Source: Tubiluchus corallicola (lineage: Eukaryota; Priapulida; Priapulimorpha; Priapulimorphida; Tubiluchidae). From it: a stretch of DNA of 64,000 nucleotides. A program made the position numbers and the translations under genes. Under the pieces are notes generated by a model. That model did not search any database and had not been told where the DNA came from. It saw only the letters and a program-made list of their open reading frames with translations. How positions within the stretch are numbered: the stretch's first letter is position 1; each line of letters begins with the position of its first letter. The stretch is from assembly GCA_030141605.1 (NCBI GenBank), contig JAQGDQ010000411.1, forward strand, positions 126,001 to 190,000. The letters run 5' to 3'. Positions 1 to 10,455 of this stretch are shown piece by piece.

Positions 1-168
1 AGTCATGAAAGGGTTGTGGTTTTAAACTTGAATGAGGAGTGATACGATTCAAGTCATGTAAGTGTTATGGTTTTAAATTTGAACGAGAAGTGATACGATT
101 CAAGTCATGTAAGTGTCATGGTTTTAAACTTGAATGAGAAGTGATACGATTCAAGTCATGTAAGTGTT
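1..168. repeat. 51-bp tandem repeat, about 3.3 copies
   Basis: The word agtcatg recurs at 1, 52, 103 and 154, giving a 51-bp period. Units differ by a few substitutions. The array runs off the left edge of the window, so its full length is unknown. Confidence 0.9.
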
Positions 169-313
169 GAACTCGATTTATTTATAGTGAATTTACAAGA
201 CAGACTGGGTCTGATACAGGTATCTCCACGTTGCAAGTGCTGAGTGCAAAGTTCTAATAAAAGAGTAATGGACAGCACCAGGAATAATTATGACATTCAA
301 TTCGATGTGTTTT

Positions 314-527
314 TAGCGCATGCGCATTCACTGGATTTTTTTACTGGGTCACTGATACCTGCAACGTCCTTCAGTTGACCTTCACATAAACAAGTTAACG
401 GTTATTTGCAGAGAATGGCTACGCATGCGCATTTCCTGATTTTTTACTGGGTCACAGATACCTGCAACGTCCTTCAGTTGACCTTCACATAAACGAGTTA
501 ACGGTTCTTTGCAGAGAATGGTATGCT
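314..527. repeat. 105-bp tandem duplication
   Basis: Two adjacent copies 105 bp apart, starting at gcatgcgcatt (318 and 423), share the stretch that includes tgggtcac and ccttcagttgacc. No coding potential is evident. Confidence 0.85.
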
Positions 528-539
528 TGGTATGAGACT

Positions 540-1560
540 TCTCCGACATGCCGTTAATTGGAGGAGGTGTTAACGAATAAGAGGTGACCTTTTCGGTAAC
601 AGTCTTCTCTTTTCAATCGTAGTTGATTAGAGATTTATGGTGCTTGTAACGTATACTATAATGAAGCGTTCCAAGTATTGGCAATTAACGCTAAAGTGCT
701 TACAAGTAGATTACATTGGGAAGCCAAATGCAAACGATTTGGCTTCATTTGATGTCGGACAATAAATGAAAATAAAAATTACTTCTTGTTACTACAAATG
801 TTGTTAAAGGAAAGAACAAGTCACTCAGTATGTTGGTTTATTTTACGGTTAATTTTACGGTTGTCACTTAAACTTAGAAAAATGTAATAAAGAAATTTGC
901 AAAGAACTTTCTGTAAACTATAATATACTACTTCTGAATAGCAATTTTCAGATGCGGTGGTTGTTGCTGCCATTCACTTGAAAATCATGACGTAACTGGG
1001 AAACTTTGCGACTTTTCTCAAGCGCATCGTGGCTTTCCGTAAACGCGCACTTGCTTAAACTAATTCAAACTTCTGCACTTCACCTAATAATGCTCATTCA
1101 AAAATATTACAAAATTAACTGTTTAATTTTTTGTAAAAACTTATATTTTTGATGAAGATTGACACCGCGCTACTTTTCTTCAAGACGAATGACGTCATTG
1201 GAAGAAGAATTGGCATTGAAAATGCGAGCGCCCAAGCATGAAGTGATCGTGACTTTAAAGTGATTTTGCTAGCTACACAAGACGCTCCTTGCAATTTTAT
1301 TACTAAATCTTTCTAACATTTTTCGCAAACAGTGAAATAAGCCTAACCTCCTAGAAAGGTTGACCTTTCCTTTAATTGCACAATTATAAAAAACAATAAA
1401 AGTTCTGTTTGTTCGCCATTTTTCCCAGTCCGTAATGTTTTTGAAATGGGATGGTCAATGATCATTCTGTAATAATTTGTAATCAAGATCTTTCTGCATT
1501 TTCTAATATTTTGCTGGTTGTCGGGATGGATTTTGTACCAGGAAGAAACAGATTAGGTAC
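540..1560. other. Non-coding stretch with a dispersed repeat
   Basis: No credible gene seen. Positions about 838-1000 are an inverted copy of about 38923-39080 in the seventh CACNB intron (shared words tgattttcaagtgaatggcag and tttttctaagtttaag on opposite strands), so at least this part is an interspersed repeat of unknown class. Confidence 0.6.
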
Positions 1561-1565
1561 TTATT

Positions 1566-2891
1566 TATGTCCCAACTCTGTCTCTTCATATACAGGTAAA
1601 CTCAGCTTCCTTCTGTCCCAAGTCTGTCTCTTCATATACTGGTAAACGCAGCTTCCTTCTGTCCCAAGTCTGTCCTTCATACAGGTAAACGCAACAAACC
1701 CCCAAGTCTGTCTCTTCATATACAGGTAAACGCAGCTTCCTTCTGTCCCAAGTCTGTCCCTTCATATACAGGTAAACGCAGCTTCCTTCTGTCCCAAGTC
1801 TGTCTCTTCATATACAGGTAAACGCAGCTTCCTTCTGTCCCAAGTCTGTCTCTTCATATACAGGTAAACGCACCTTCCTTCTGTCCCAAGTCTGTCTCTT
1901 CATATACAGGTAAACGTAGCTTCCTTCTGTCCCAAGTCTGTCTCTTCATATACAGGTAAACGCAGCTTCCTTCTGTCCCAAGTCTGTCTCTTCGTATACA
2001 GGTAAACGCAGCTTCCTTCTGTCCCAAGTCTGTCTCTTCGTATACAGGTAAACGCAGCTTCCTTCTGTCCCACGTCTGTCTCTTCGTATACAGGTAAACG
2101 CAGCTTCCTTCTGTCCCAAGTCTGTCTCTTCGTATACAGGTAAACGCAGCTTCCTTCTGTCCCAGTCTGTCTCTTCTATACAGGTAAACGCACTTCCTTC
2201 TGTCCCAAGTCTGTCTCTTCTATACAGGTAAACGCAGCTTCCTTCTGTCCCACGTCTGTCTCTTCGTATACAGGTAAACGCAGCTTCCTTCTGTCCCAAG
2301 TCTGTCTCTTCGTATACAGGTAAACGCGGCTTCCTTCTGTCCCACGTCTGTCTCTTCGTATACAGGTAAACGCAGCTTCCTTCTGTCCCAAGTCTGTCTC
2401 TTCGTATACAGGTAAACGCAGCTTCCTTCTGTCCCACGTCTGTCTCTTCGTATACAGGTAAACACAGCTTCCTTCTGTCCCACGTCTGTCTCTTCGTATA
2501 CAGGTTAACGCAGCTTCCTTCTGTCCCACGTCTGTCTCTTCATATACAGGTAAACGCAGCTTCCTTCTGTCCCAAGTCTGTCTCTTCATATACAGGTAAA
2601 CGCAGCTTCCTTCTGTCCCAAGTCTGTCTCTTCATATACAGGTAAACGCACCTTCCTTCTGTCCCAAGTCTGTCTCTTGATATACAGGTAAACGTAGCTT
2701 CCTTCTGTCCCAAGTCTGTCTCTTCATATACAGGTAAACGCAGCTTTCTTCTGTCCCAAATCTGTCTCTTCATATACAGGTAAATGCAGCTTCCTTCTGT
2801 CCCAACTCTGTCTCTTCATATACAGGTAAGCGCAGCTTCCTTCTGTCCCAACTCTGTCTCTTCATATACAGGTAAATGTAGCTTCCTTCTG
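1566..2891. repeat. 46-bp tandem array, about 29 copies
   Basis: The unit is built from tcttcatatacaggtaaacg followed by cagcttccttctgtcccaa and gtctgtc. Copies differ at a few positions (cata/cgta, caag/cacg). Because 46 is not a multiple of three, the long open frames read through the array shift frame each unit and look like by-products. Each unit contains CAG followed by GTAAAC, which resembles a splice donor on the + strand. Confidence 0.95.
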
Positions 2892-3133
2892 AGTCAGACA
2901 TATTCACATATTCAGAATAAAAAAATCGTAATTTTAGGACTTTGCCAACATTATTTGAGGGGGGTCGGTCACGAATCGCTTTGGAGATGGATATTTCTTG
3001 ACTTCTCTCTGCAACAATGCTTTTTACCGATAACATTGTTTATCAACAAGACCAGCAGCATTGTAGAAGGTTAACAATGCTCTCCTTTTACATTTCGAGT
3101 AGCACTTCGACCATTGGTCATTGATGATAAAGT

Positions 3134-3480
3134 TTAACAAAAAACTTTACCTTTGCGAGGGGGGAATGGGCGTCCCCCCTCTGATATCCAAGTAAGCGCT
3201 CCTCCTAGACTTAGAGTACAAAAGTGAAATTTCATACATTTACTTTTCGTATAGTTGAAGCAAATATTATGACTGATAGCGAAATAACTATTACAACAAT
3301 GTAAGAGTTCTTGTAATACAGCTATAGAGAGAGCTAGCAATATAGTGTCATCTGCATATATAATATAATTCACTTAACAATCCGAAAACCTTTCCATTTA
3401 TACAGTTTTGCTGATAATTTCTCGGTATGGATGTTGAACAAAAGAGGGGGCAGGACACCACTGTACTGGATCACCCTGAA
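3134..3480 (-). pseudogene. Non-LTR retrotransposon reverse transcriptase fragment
   Basis: The - strand encodes a GVL-PPLLFNI-like motif and then, after a stop and frame change near 3373, YADDTILLA, the catalytic box of LINE-type reverse transcriptases (the two D residues bind metal). About 80 residues follow the YADD box in one frame. The fragment has no endonuclease domain, no full RT fingers and no tail, so it is a dead insertion. The stop between the two motifs and the frame change show decay. Confidence 0.75.
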
Positions 3481-4040
3481 TTCTTGGATTACTGAATTTA
3501 AAATACGGATGATTTTTCTAGATTAAAAATAGGGATGATTTTTCTAGATTAAAAATAGGGTTGATTTTTGAGTGCTTGACCGTTTGTGGGAGAGGTCATT
3601 TGCCTGTTTTTGTTGGACAGTCGTGATTCGACTGCAACAGCAAGGACATCGCTAGCTCTTTTTGAAGAAGAATGATGTTTGATTGGCCTAGTCGTTCGAA
3701 ACTCGCTTAACGACTTTTTTGTTCCACACAGAGAACCCTGCATCGAAAATACCTGTTGTTACAGATGTTTTAAAATTATTTTGTTGTTAAATCATACTAA
3801 AATGTAACATGGCTTCTTTCAAATAAATTTTGTTAACGAGCTTCTCAAAGAAGCCGCGTTTATAAAAACAATTACAAGCCTGCTCCGAATGCAGCCAAAG
3901 CGCTGAACTGTCAGTAGCTTTAGTAAACGCCATTAATCGACTACTGCCACCTATCGGTTGCAAAACTACCTATTTATCGACTGTTTTGACTTACGAACAC
4001 CGGGCGTTTAATTAAGAAGATTGCATGCAAGAATTCAATG
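3480..4040. other. Non-coding spacer between LINE fragments
   Basis: Contains a short direct duplication (tttttctagattaaaaatag at about 3513 and 3539). No conserved coding sequence seen. Confidence 0.5.
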
Positions 4041-4680
4041 TTTTCTTTCTTCAAGGTCTCATTCCACGTGTTGTAAGCATTGAGGTATTAACATTTATCA
4101 CAGCATTCCACGCACTTCTATCTGGAGCTAAGAGCATAAGTTCTACTCTTAAAGATAGATTTGGTTGAAGTTGTTGAACATCTTTATTTATCTTAGCTAT
4201 CCAAGTTGTTTTTTGGTTTACCAGGTGGTTTTTTTGCAAGGTTTTAAGGCTTCCCTTAAGTCGATTCTTACTGGTGCTTCATTTGGTAATCTTATAAGAT
4301 GTCCTAGCCATCTTAATCTTCAGATCTTGATTGTTGAACTCCTACAAATTTATTGCTTTCTGGTGCATAAATCTTCATTTTCAATTATGTAATATTTTAT
4401 TTTTAAAATTTTGCTTAAAAGACTTCTATAAAATGTATCAATCTGCTTTTCTTGAGTAATCGTTAAACCCCACGTTTCACTGTTGTACATAAATATGCTG
4501 GTAACGTAAGCATTAAATAACCATAGTCTTATGTTAAGACTTAATTTCTTGGTAGTTGATACATTCTTGTGGTGAAGAAAAGGATGCATTGCTTGTTGCT
4601 TTCTGCTTTTAATGTCATCTTCGATGTAACATGCGATTACTTGTGAGGTGAAAAGTAGCAAGAGGAGCAATCTTTGTCAC
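4040..4680 (-). pseudogene. LINE reverse transcriptase C-terminal remnant
   Basis: Read on the - strand, 4670 to 4350 encodes [15 protein letters not shown], then LWLFNAYVTSIFMYNSETW and QIDTFYRSLLSKILKIK. This is the typical post-catalytic thumb/linker region of jockey-like LINE proteins. A second frame (4239 to 4051) carries the protein's C-terminal end (LAPDRSAWNAVI). Frame changes between them show decay. Two related pieces lie in the first CACNB intron at 24335-24500 and 24585-24895, so the family has several dead copies here. It is not the same insertion as 3134-3480, because the domain order would be reversed. Confidence 0.8.
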
Positions 4681-4950
4681 TGCAATTTTCATTCTCGTTG
4701 TAGGCAGACATGTCTTTCGCAACTAATTTCTTCATTTCTATTCCCGGAATCTTATAACGAGGGAACTAATATATCTATCAATCAAATCAATATATAATCG
4801 TGACGATTCATTAGAATCGCTACCTGACTTTCTAATCAATTAATTAGTCAATGAAATTAGACAGCCTTAATAGATTTTTGTATAATCAAAAACTGTCAAT
4901 TAGGCTAAAGGCTGATTAATTGAAAAAGAAGGAAGACAATTGAAAAATTG

Positions 4951-5022
4951 TGAGCCAACCAGGATTTGAACCCTGGTCCTTGTGACTGCGGATTCTCCAA
5001 TACCCATTATAATGAGCCCAGC
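4951..5022 (-). repeat. tRNA-like sequence, probable tRNA-derived SINE
   Basis: On the - strand a perfect T-arm is visible (CCAGG, then GTTCAAAT, then CCTGG), with an upstream A-box-like region about 45 bases before it. The outer ends (GGGCTCA and TTGGCTC) do not pair, so this is not a functional tRNA. Similar sequence with the same GGTTCAAATCC box lies at 40200-40262. Confidence 0.5.
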
Positions 5023-5900
5023 ACAGCACAGTAGTCTGAAATGCCATCCAGGTACTGCACAGTCACCTAGAAACAATACTCACTTATTAGTAAGGTTAAA
5101 AATAATCCGTTAATTAGTCAATTTATTGGTTTTATTTTTGCTTCTTTATTTTCTTATTTTATTTTAATTAGTTCTGCAAACATGGTCGCGGAAGAGTACA
5201 TTATGAGGTAGCCAACGTGTTTAGAGTTACACTTGAACAGAAAGATTTTTTCACGAAAAATTCAGCATGAACTTTCTCTGTTTTCAAATGCGAATTGAAC
5301 GCCATGATTCGAGTTCAGTTGCCAGAAACAAAATTATTTAATTAGTACGAGAGTGATAAAGGTTAATTATGGCTTCACGAGAGTTCATTGATTGAAGCCG
5401 GGGAAGCCAACACGTTTTGCCTCCTACAGCAGCACCCGGCAGGCGCTTGATATACATCAACTCTAGCTGCTGCCGTGTCCACTTGCGTTACCATGGTAAC
5501 CGGTTTCTACAAGAACTAATCGATACCACCATTTTATTCGCATTAGCATCAACTGCAATTGATAAAACTCTATGTCTAGGGTAAGATTAATGTACTAAAA
5601 ATAGCAAAAATTCAACAAAACTATATCCATGCCATATCGTGTGTTAAATGTTGCATTACAAGTCTGTTGGGTTAAAATTTTATTTGTTTTTTTCCGAGCT
5701 TTAATGAGAGCCTATACTTAATAATTAAAACTCGAACGCTCTTAATTAACACGTTTGTATAGCTTAAGTAAAGGCAAAATTGTTTTAACTTGTTTCTGAG
5801 AAGAGAAATGTTTACTTATGTAGATACCGAGTTCCATACTCACTTTGGGGCGTTTTCGTTTGTTACACGTGTTCCCATTGTTTATCTTTTAGAGGGACAA
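5022..5900. other. Non-coding, nothing recognised
   Basis: AT-rich sequence with no conserved frame, array or clear element ends seen. Confidence 0.4.
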
Positions 5901-5901
5901 T

Positions 5902-6957
5902 GCACGTATATAAGGTTAAATGTACCACAGCAATGCGTTTTAATTATAACCAGCACGTGACGTGTAGGTAAAGGAAAGCCGTCTGTCGCATTAGTTTAAT
6001 AGCTTCAGTTGTAAAGCGTGAACTTTACTTAATTAATAATTATGCATTTATCTGTGCGTAGATGATTTACTAGCAAGGAAATAAGAAAAAATGAACTAGG
6101 TAAGGTTCTAACTAGCTGTTAAAATTGGTAATATTACAATAACATGGGCTGTGAGGCGTTGTCAAGTGTACTCAAATGTATATAAATCCGGACTTGGCCG
6201 AAGTTTAGCTCAGTTGATTTAGTGGCTCATCTTAGAGGCATAGCCCTGATGACATCAGCCTGTCTTCAGTCAGTATATCAAAATGTTACTTACTTTTCCT
6301 AAAAACTTCATTTTTGACTGTCTCGAGAAACTCTTTATAGTTTCAGAGTGAGTTTGGCTTTATCCGGAAGTGAAGTTTTAATTTCGCGTACCATACTACC
6401 AGTTAAGCAATTTTTGCTTTGTGCTGGATTGCTACGTAGAGCAGCTGCTTATAAACCAAGTTTTTCCTTCAGGGTTTCTTCTCTGTGGAATTCTGTAGCA
6501 TGAAAACCAAGTCGCCCGCTTCCTAGCATAAGATGAGCACATCTATCTATCACTAAATAACTCTTGGATTTTATCTGTTTTTATATTTTTGTGTGTCTGT
6601 ATCCTGTGAGTAAGCCTTTGACAATTCCAGCGATTGATGATGATCGTGAAAATGTCAAAGGTTAAGTGTACCAGACAAAACATTTGTGTACACTTGAGAA
6701 TGCTTCGCAACCCAAGCTATTGCAATAGTAACAGTTTTAACAGCTAGAACCTTACCTAGTTCATTTTTTCTTGTTTCCTTGCTAGTAAATCACTCCAAGC
6801 ACAGATAATTGCATCAATATTAATTAAGTAAAGTCCACGCTTCACAACTGAAGCTATTGAACTTATGCGGCAGACGGCTTTCCTTTACCTGCACGTCACG
6901 TGCTGGATATAATTAAGACGCATTGCTGTGGTACATTTAACCTTTGGCCTGCACGTG
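5902..6957. mobile_element. Inverted pair of MITE-B elements
   Basis: Positions about 5902-6190 and 6670-6957 are inverted copies of each other (for example accagcacgtgacgtg at 5949 and cacgtcacgtgctgg near 6891), separated by about 480 bp of unrelated sequence. The right-hand arm is itself bounded by short inverted ends (tcaaaggttaagtgtacca near 6653 and its complement ggtacatttaacctttgg near 6929), so each arm is probably a roughly 300-bp non-autonomous DNA transposon. Two further copies lie at 26050-26342 and 43994-44333. No transposase is present, and the superfamily is not identified. Confidence 0.75.
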
Positions 6958-7044
6958 CGCACAACAAAACCGCCAAAAGACTCAGAAATAAATAAAGAAT
7001 TAAAAATGGACAGTGGTCATTTTATTAATGTTTTTGTCTTTCTC

Positions 7045-7943
7045 CATTGCATGCATTTCACCATTTGTTAGTTAGATGGCCACTGGCGCCTGCACCTCGG
7101 AAAGTGGTGCTTTACCTTTCAGCCCAGAAGTGTTTGTTTGTGACGTAGTACACACGTTTGAGAGCTCACGCATCAGCACAGCTGTAAACTTGAAATTTGA
7201 ATTTTACACTTAAAATTTGCCAAGATTTTGTATATCATAGTAAATGTTGTACATCAGAGCTATAATTGAATTTCCACTTTTGCAAAAATGTGCATCGCGC
7301 TCATGGAATGCTTGTGCCGTTGAAAATTATATTCACTTGTGATGTCATCACCAATTGGGCTCCCCTGCTGGTAATTAAGTTTTTAAGCTATTGTTTAACC
7401 CTTTCATACCCGTTGTATCCCGTGGGATACGAGAATATTTTCTGCCTTTAAAATTAATACAATTTTAAAACTGACAGTTATTTGATCTGTTAACAGCTAT
7501 TTTGATTTAAGCCAATAGATTAAAATGGTGATAAAATGGCAAACTAGAAAATCTACATAGCATAAAAAACTGCTCAAGGTACAGTACTTTAGAGACGACT
7601 TCGTACAGATCAGCATAGCATGCATACTAAATGTCTTAAATACTTTAAAAAATTATCAGCAGTTGCAAAATGAAGCACATTTTATGGTTCCATTGAATCC
7701 CAATGTATCCCGTGGGATACAGGCTATATGTAGCACGCGGGCACAGGTAGCAAAAAATAATTATTATGTGTGAACAAGATGGACATACTGAACAAAAGTA
7801 CCAAGCCAAAAAATTTGTTCTTATTAAAAAAATAAATTGGGACTGAAAGGGTTAATTATAAAAAACACTTTGGCCTTAGTCTAGGTGTTAAAACGTATAA
7901 TTTTTACAGCCTACAAAGTGGGGTAGGATATGAAAAAACATGC
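7045..7943 (+). mobile_element. R1 interspersed repeat, interrupted by MITE-P
   Basis: This segment matches 13482-14000 in the same orientation and 15340-15715 and 30822-31410 in the opposite orientation (shared words gcatttcaccatt, gtgatgtcatca, gttaattaag). The class is unknown. It is interrupted at 7399-7851 by a TTAA-flanked element. The uninterrupted versions elsewhere give the empty site. Confidence 0.75.
7399..7851. mobile_element. MITE-P, piggyBac-like element with TTAA target duplication
   Basis: The element begins ccctttca and ends tgaaaggg, with TTAA immediately outside both ends (7395-7398 and 7852-7855). A TTAA target and CCC-type ends are the signature of piggyBac superfamily elements. 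It is 453 bp long with no open frame, so it is non-autonomous. It also contains two copies of gtatcccgtgggatac, a 16-base palindrome. A second, diverged copy lies at about 47085-47512 and also ends with a TTAA. Confidence 0.85.
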
Positions 7944-8850
7944 TCTTTTCCTTTAAAGCTGTCTAGCAAAGGCATGTCATCAGCATATGTGTCAGCCATG
8001 CTTTAACGTGGTCTTTCCTTTGCTTATTTTGCAAACTGACACGCTATTCCCAGTGTCCACACAGACCACCCTTGTGCTGCATTTCGACTGCAATGTACAG
8101 TTGCAATCCATGTGCATAATTCTCTGTATATACTGCGCAATACGTGAGTTTCGAGGAAACGCTATTAATGCATATCAATATTAATGCATGGAAATGAGGG
8201 GTATTGGACTTGCTGTATTGTGTATAGGTAGCGCCAATGCTCATCTTATGCTACTGCTGCTGCTGGCAGTCAGTTGTAACAGCAACTATTGGCTTCCTTG
8301 TGAACAGTGAGCAAATGATGATCGTGTGGCTTCCTTGTGAACAGTGAGCAAATGATGATCGTGTTATGTTGTTCAATTACGAGCGGTCGCATGGATATCC
8401 CATGAAAGTTACTCAGGCAAGATCTGTAAGTGTTGAATATGAGCAAAATCCGTGTTTAGTTGTTGTAGAATTCATGGCTAGTTTTTCGTTTCTAACAACA
8501 ATGCTGACATGCTCGTTTGCTTGAAACGTGCGAGATTTTCATCTGTTTTCTTTTGAGTGGATAGCACGTGCTGAGTCACTGAGTCTGTTGACCAATGGTC
8601 ACGCAGGTTAGTTTTGCATAATTAAACGAAATAAACGAACTAAACTTCGTCTAGCTATTAGAAATTGCACTTGTCTGAGCATGTATTAAATTCTCAACAA
8701 TAGGTAAACTCAACATGCAAAGTATTTTCGGGATTACAAAAGTTTTATTAGGACAACTCCGTGTTTAAAAAATTAAATTCACAAACCAATGAAAATGACT
8801 ACACAGGAAGAAACTGCAAGTTTTCCAGATGTTACTTAAATGCTAGTTAA
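7943..8850. other. Non-coding; short tandem duplication
   Basis: Contains two adjacent copies of a roughly 37-bp unit (cttccttgtgaacagtgagc) at about 8291 and 8328. No gene recognised. Confidence 0.5.
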
Positions 8851-9569
8851 TAAGGGTTGCCATCACACCTGATTTGGCCCAGAGTCTAGGGTTGCCATCA
8901 CACCTGATTTGGCCCAGAGTCTAGGGTTGCCAACACACCTGATTTGGCCCAGAGTCTCCTGAATTTCAGTCATAAATCCGTACTTAGGTCGGATTTTTGA
9001 AAAATTCTGAAATCTCCTCATTTCGACCATCACATTGAAATTTAAAGCAGAAATACATCTTGCATGCCATTGAAACTTTGCAAAAGACAAACCAAAAAAA
9101 AACAGCCGAGTCTCTGTTAATTAAGGTGACAGTAAACTTCTTAAATTAATTTTAAACAGTTGCATGGCTTCATCATTTCATGCCGTCTACGTTTTTCATC
9201 AGTTTTTGTTGAAATGCTGCAAATCAAGTATTCTTCTGCTTTAATTCACATAACATAAAGTGTTTAATAATTTCATGGCTAAACCCGATCCCAGAATCCT
9301 CAGCAAACGTAAGAAATGTGACTGGGAAGAAACTCCAGAAATTGATGTAGACTGCTTGCACTTTTGTAAGGTTTAGAATTTTAGGGTTTTTCTGGAGTTT
9401 AAAATCAATAATTTTACTACTTTGTAGTTTGAATTTCTTGATTTTAGTTGCTGAAAAAAGATTGCCGGAAATGTCTGGTTTCCGGGGCTCCATCTCGGGC
9501 CTCACCGGGGGAGTTTACCGCCCCCTAGCTAACTCCTGACTCCTGATTTGTGAGGGGGTGGCAACCCTA
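8851..9569 (+). mobile_element. MITE-A, hAT-like element with triplicated left end
   Basis: The left side carries three 35-bp copies of an end sequence containing agggttgcca (8853, 8888, 8923), and the right side ends ggtggcaaccct (9558-9569), the inverted complement. CAGGGTTGCCA-type ends are common in hAT elements, although target-site duplications are not clear here. The middle matches 16364-17520 in inverted orientation, for example the stretch around cttcatcatttcatgcc. No transposase frame. Confidence 0.7.
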
Positions 9570-10344
9570 CGTGTAATGTATGTGACTGTAACTTGTCCCG
9601 CAGACGTGTAAACATCGATATTAAATTAAAATGACCTCTCAGCATAAGGGCTACCACGTAAAGGTGAAGTCACACCACTAATTTCCTAGCGTCTAGAAGT
9701 ATCTGTCGATATTCTCCTTGGATAGAGTGAAGCTTTAGTCTTCCTGGCAACTATTTTCTTGTAAAAAATTCCACAGAGAAGAAGCCAGGGAGAAAACTGG
9801 ATTTATGAACAGCTGTATCTGTGTTCTACATGTAGGTATGTCCGAGATACGCCTATAAAGTAGCAAGAAACCGAATACTGTGAACAAGCTTTGAGGATTA
9901 AATGTTCGTCTTTTAGTGGTGAAACGGGTCACAAAATGGGCCTGACAGGGCACTTAGTTTTCCATTCGGCACATTCTGTTCTGTTCTTCTGACCTCCTCT
10001 AATCCTCTTCGTCTAATCATGCCTTCTTATGATCATCCTACGCTTAGAGCATTATGCAATATCCAGGTCCTTTAATAATTAATAGAAGCTCCACTAGTTA
10101 ATCAATTACCCTGCTGTACTTTCCCAAATTACTTAGCATGAACATAGGTCGTTGTCCAGATTCTTATGCGTTTTTAAACGTTGAAATGACTCTTCTCACT
10201 GAGACAAAAGCTTTTTAAAACTATCTTCAATGATAAGCCCCCCGTCGTTAATGTAGATGAATCATTTCTACAAAGTTTCATGGAAAACGATTAAAATGTT
10301 TGCATCAGTGAGCTCTGTTAGAATTTGTTAAAGCCAAATTGAGC
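9570..10344. other. Non-coding, nothing recognised
   Basis: No conserved coding frame or repeat boundary identified. Confidence 0.4.
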
Positions 10345-10455
10345 AAAACCCTAAACTGAAGGTCAAAATAATCTACTCTTTAAATTATTGAAAGGAAACC
10401 TGCTATTTTTTCAAAAATGACTTACGTGAAAGAATTATTACCACACAAACACAAT
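10345..10455 (+). repeat. Left flank copy of the R1 repeat edge
   Basis: About 110 bp, ending with gaattattaccacacaaaca and caat, is repeated with few differences at 13482-13582, directly on the far side of the 31-bp array. The array therefore sits between two direct copies of the same R1 segment. Confidence 0.75.

Noticed and set aside
1946-2773. Long - strand open frames in the 46-bp array (Arg/Asp/Thr/Gly-rich)
   Set aside because: 46 bp is not a multiple of three; the frames are the three cyclic translations of the repeat and have no conserved domain.
6205-6260. tRNA 5'-half-like sequence (tttagctcagttg)
   Set aside because: A-box-like word only; no B box or pairing arms follow.
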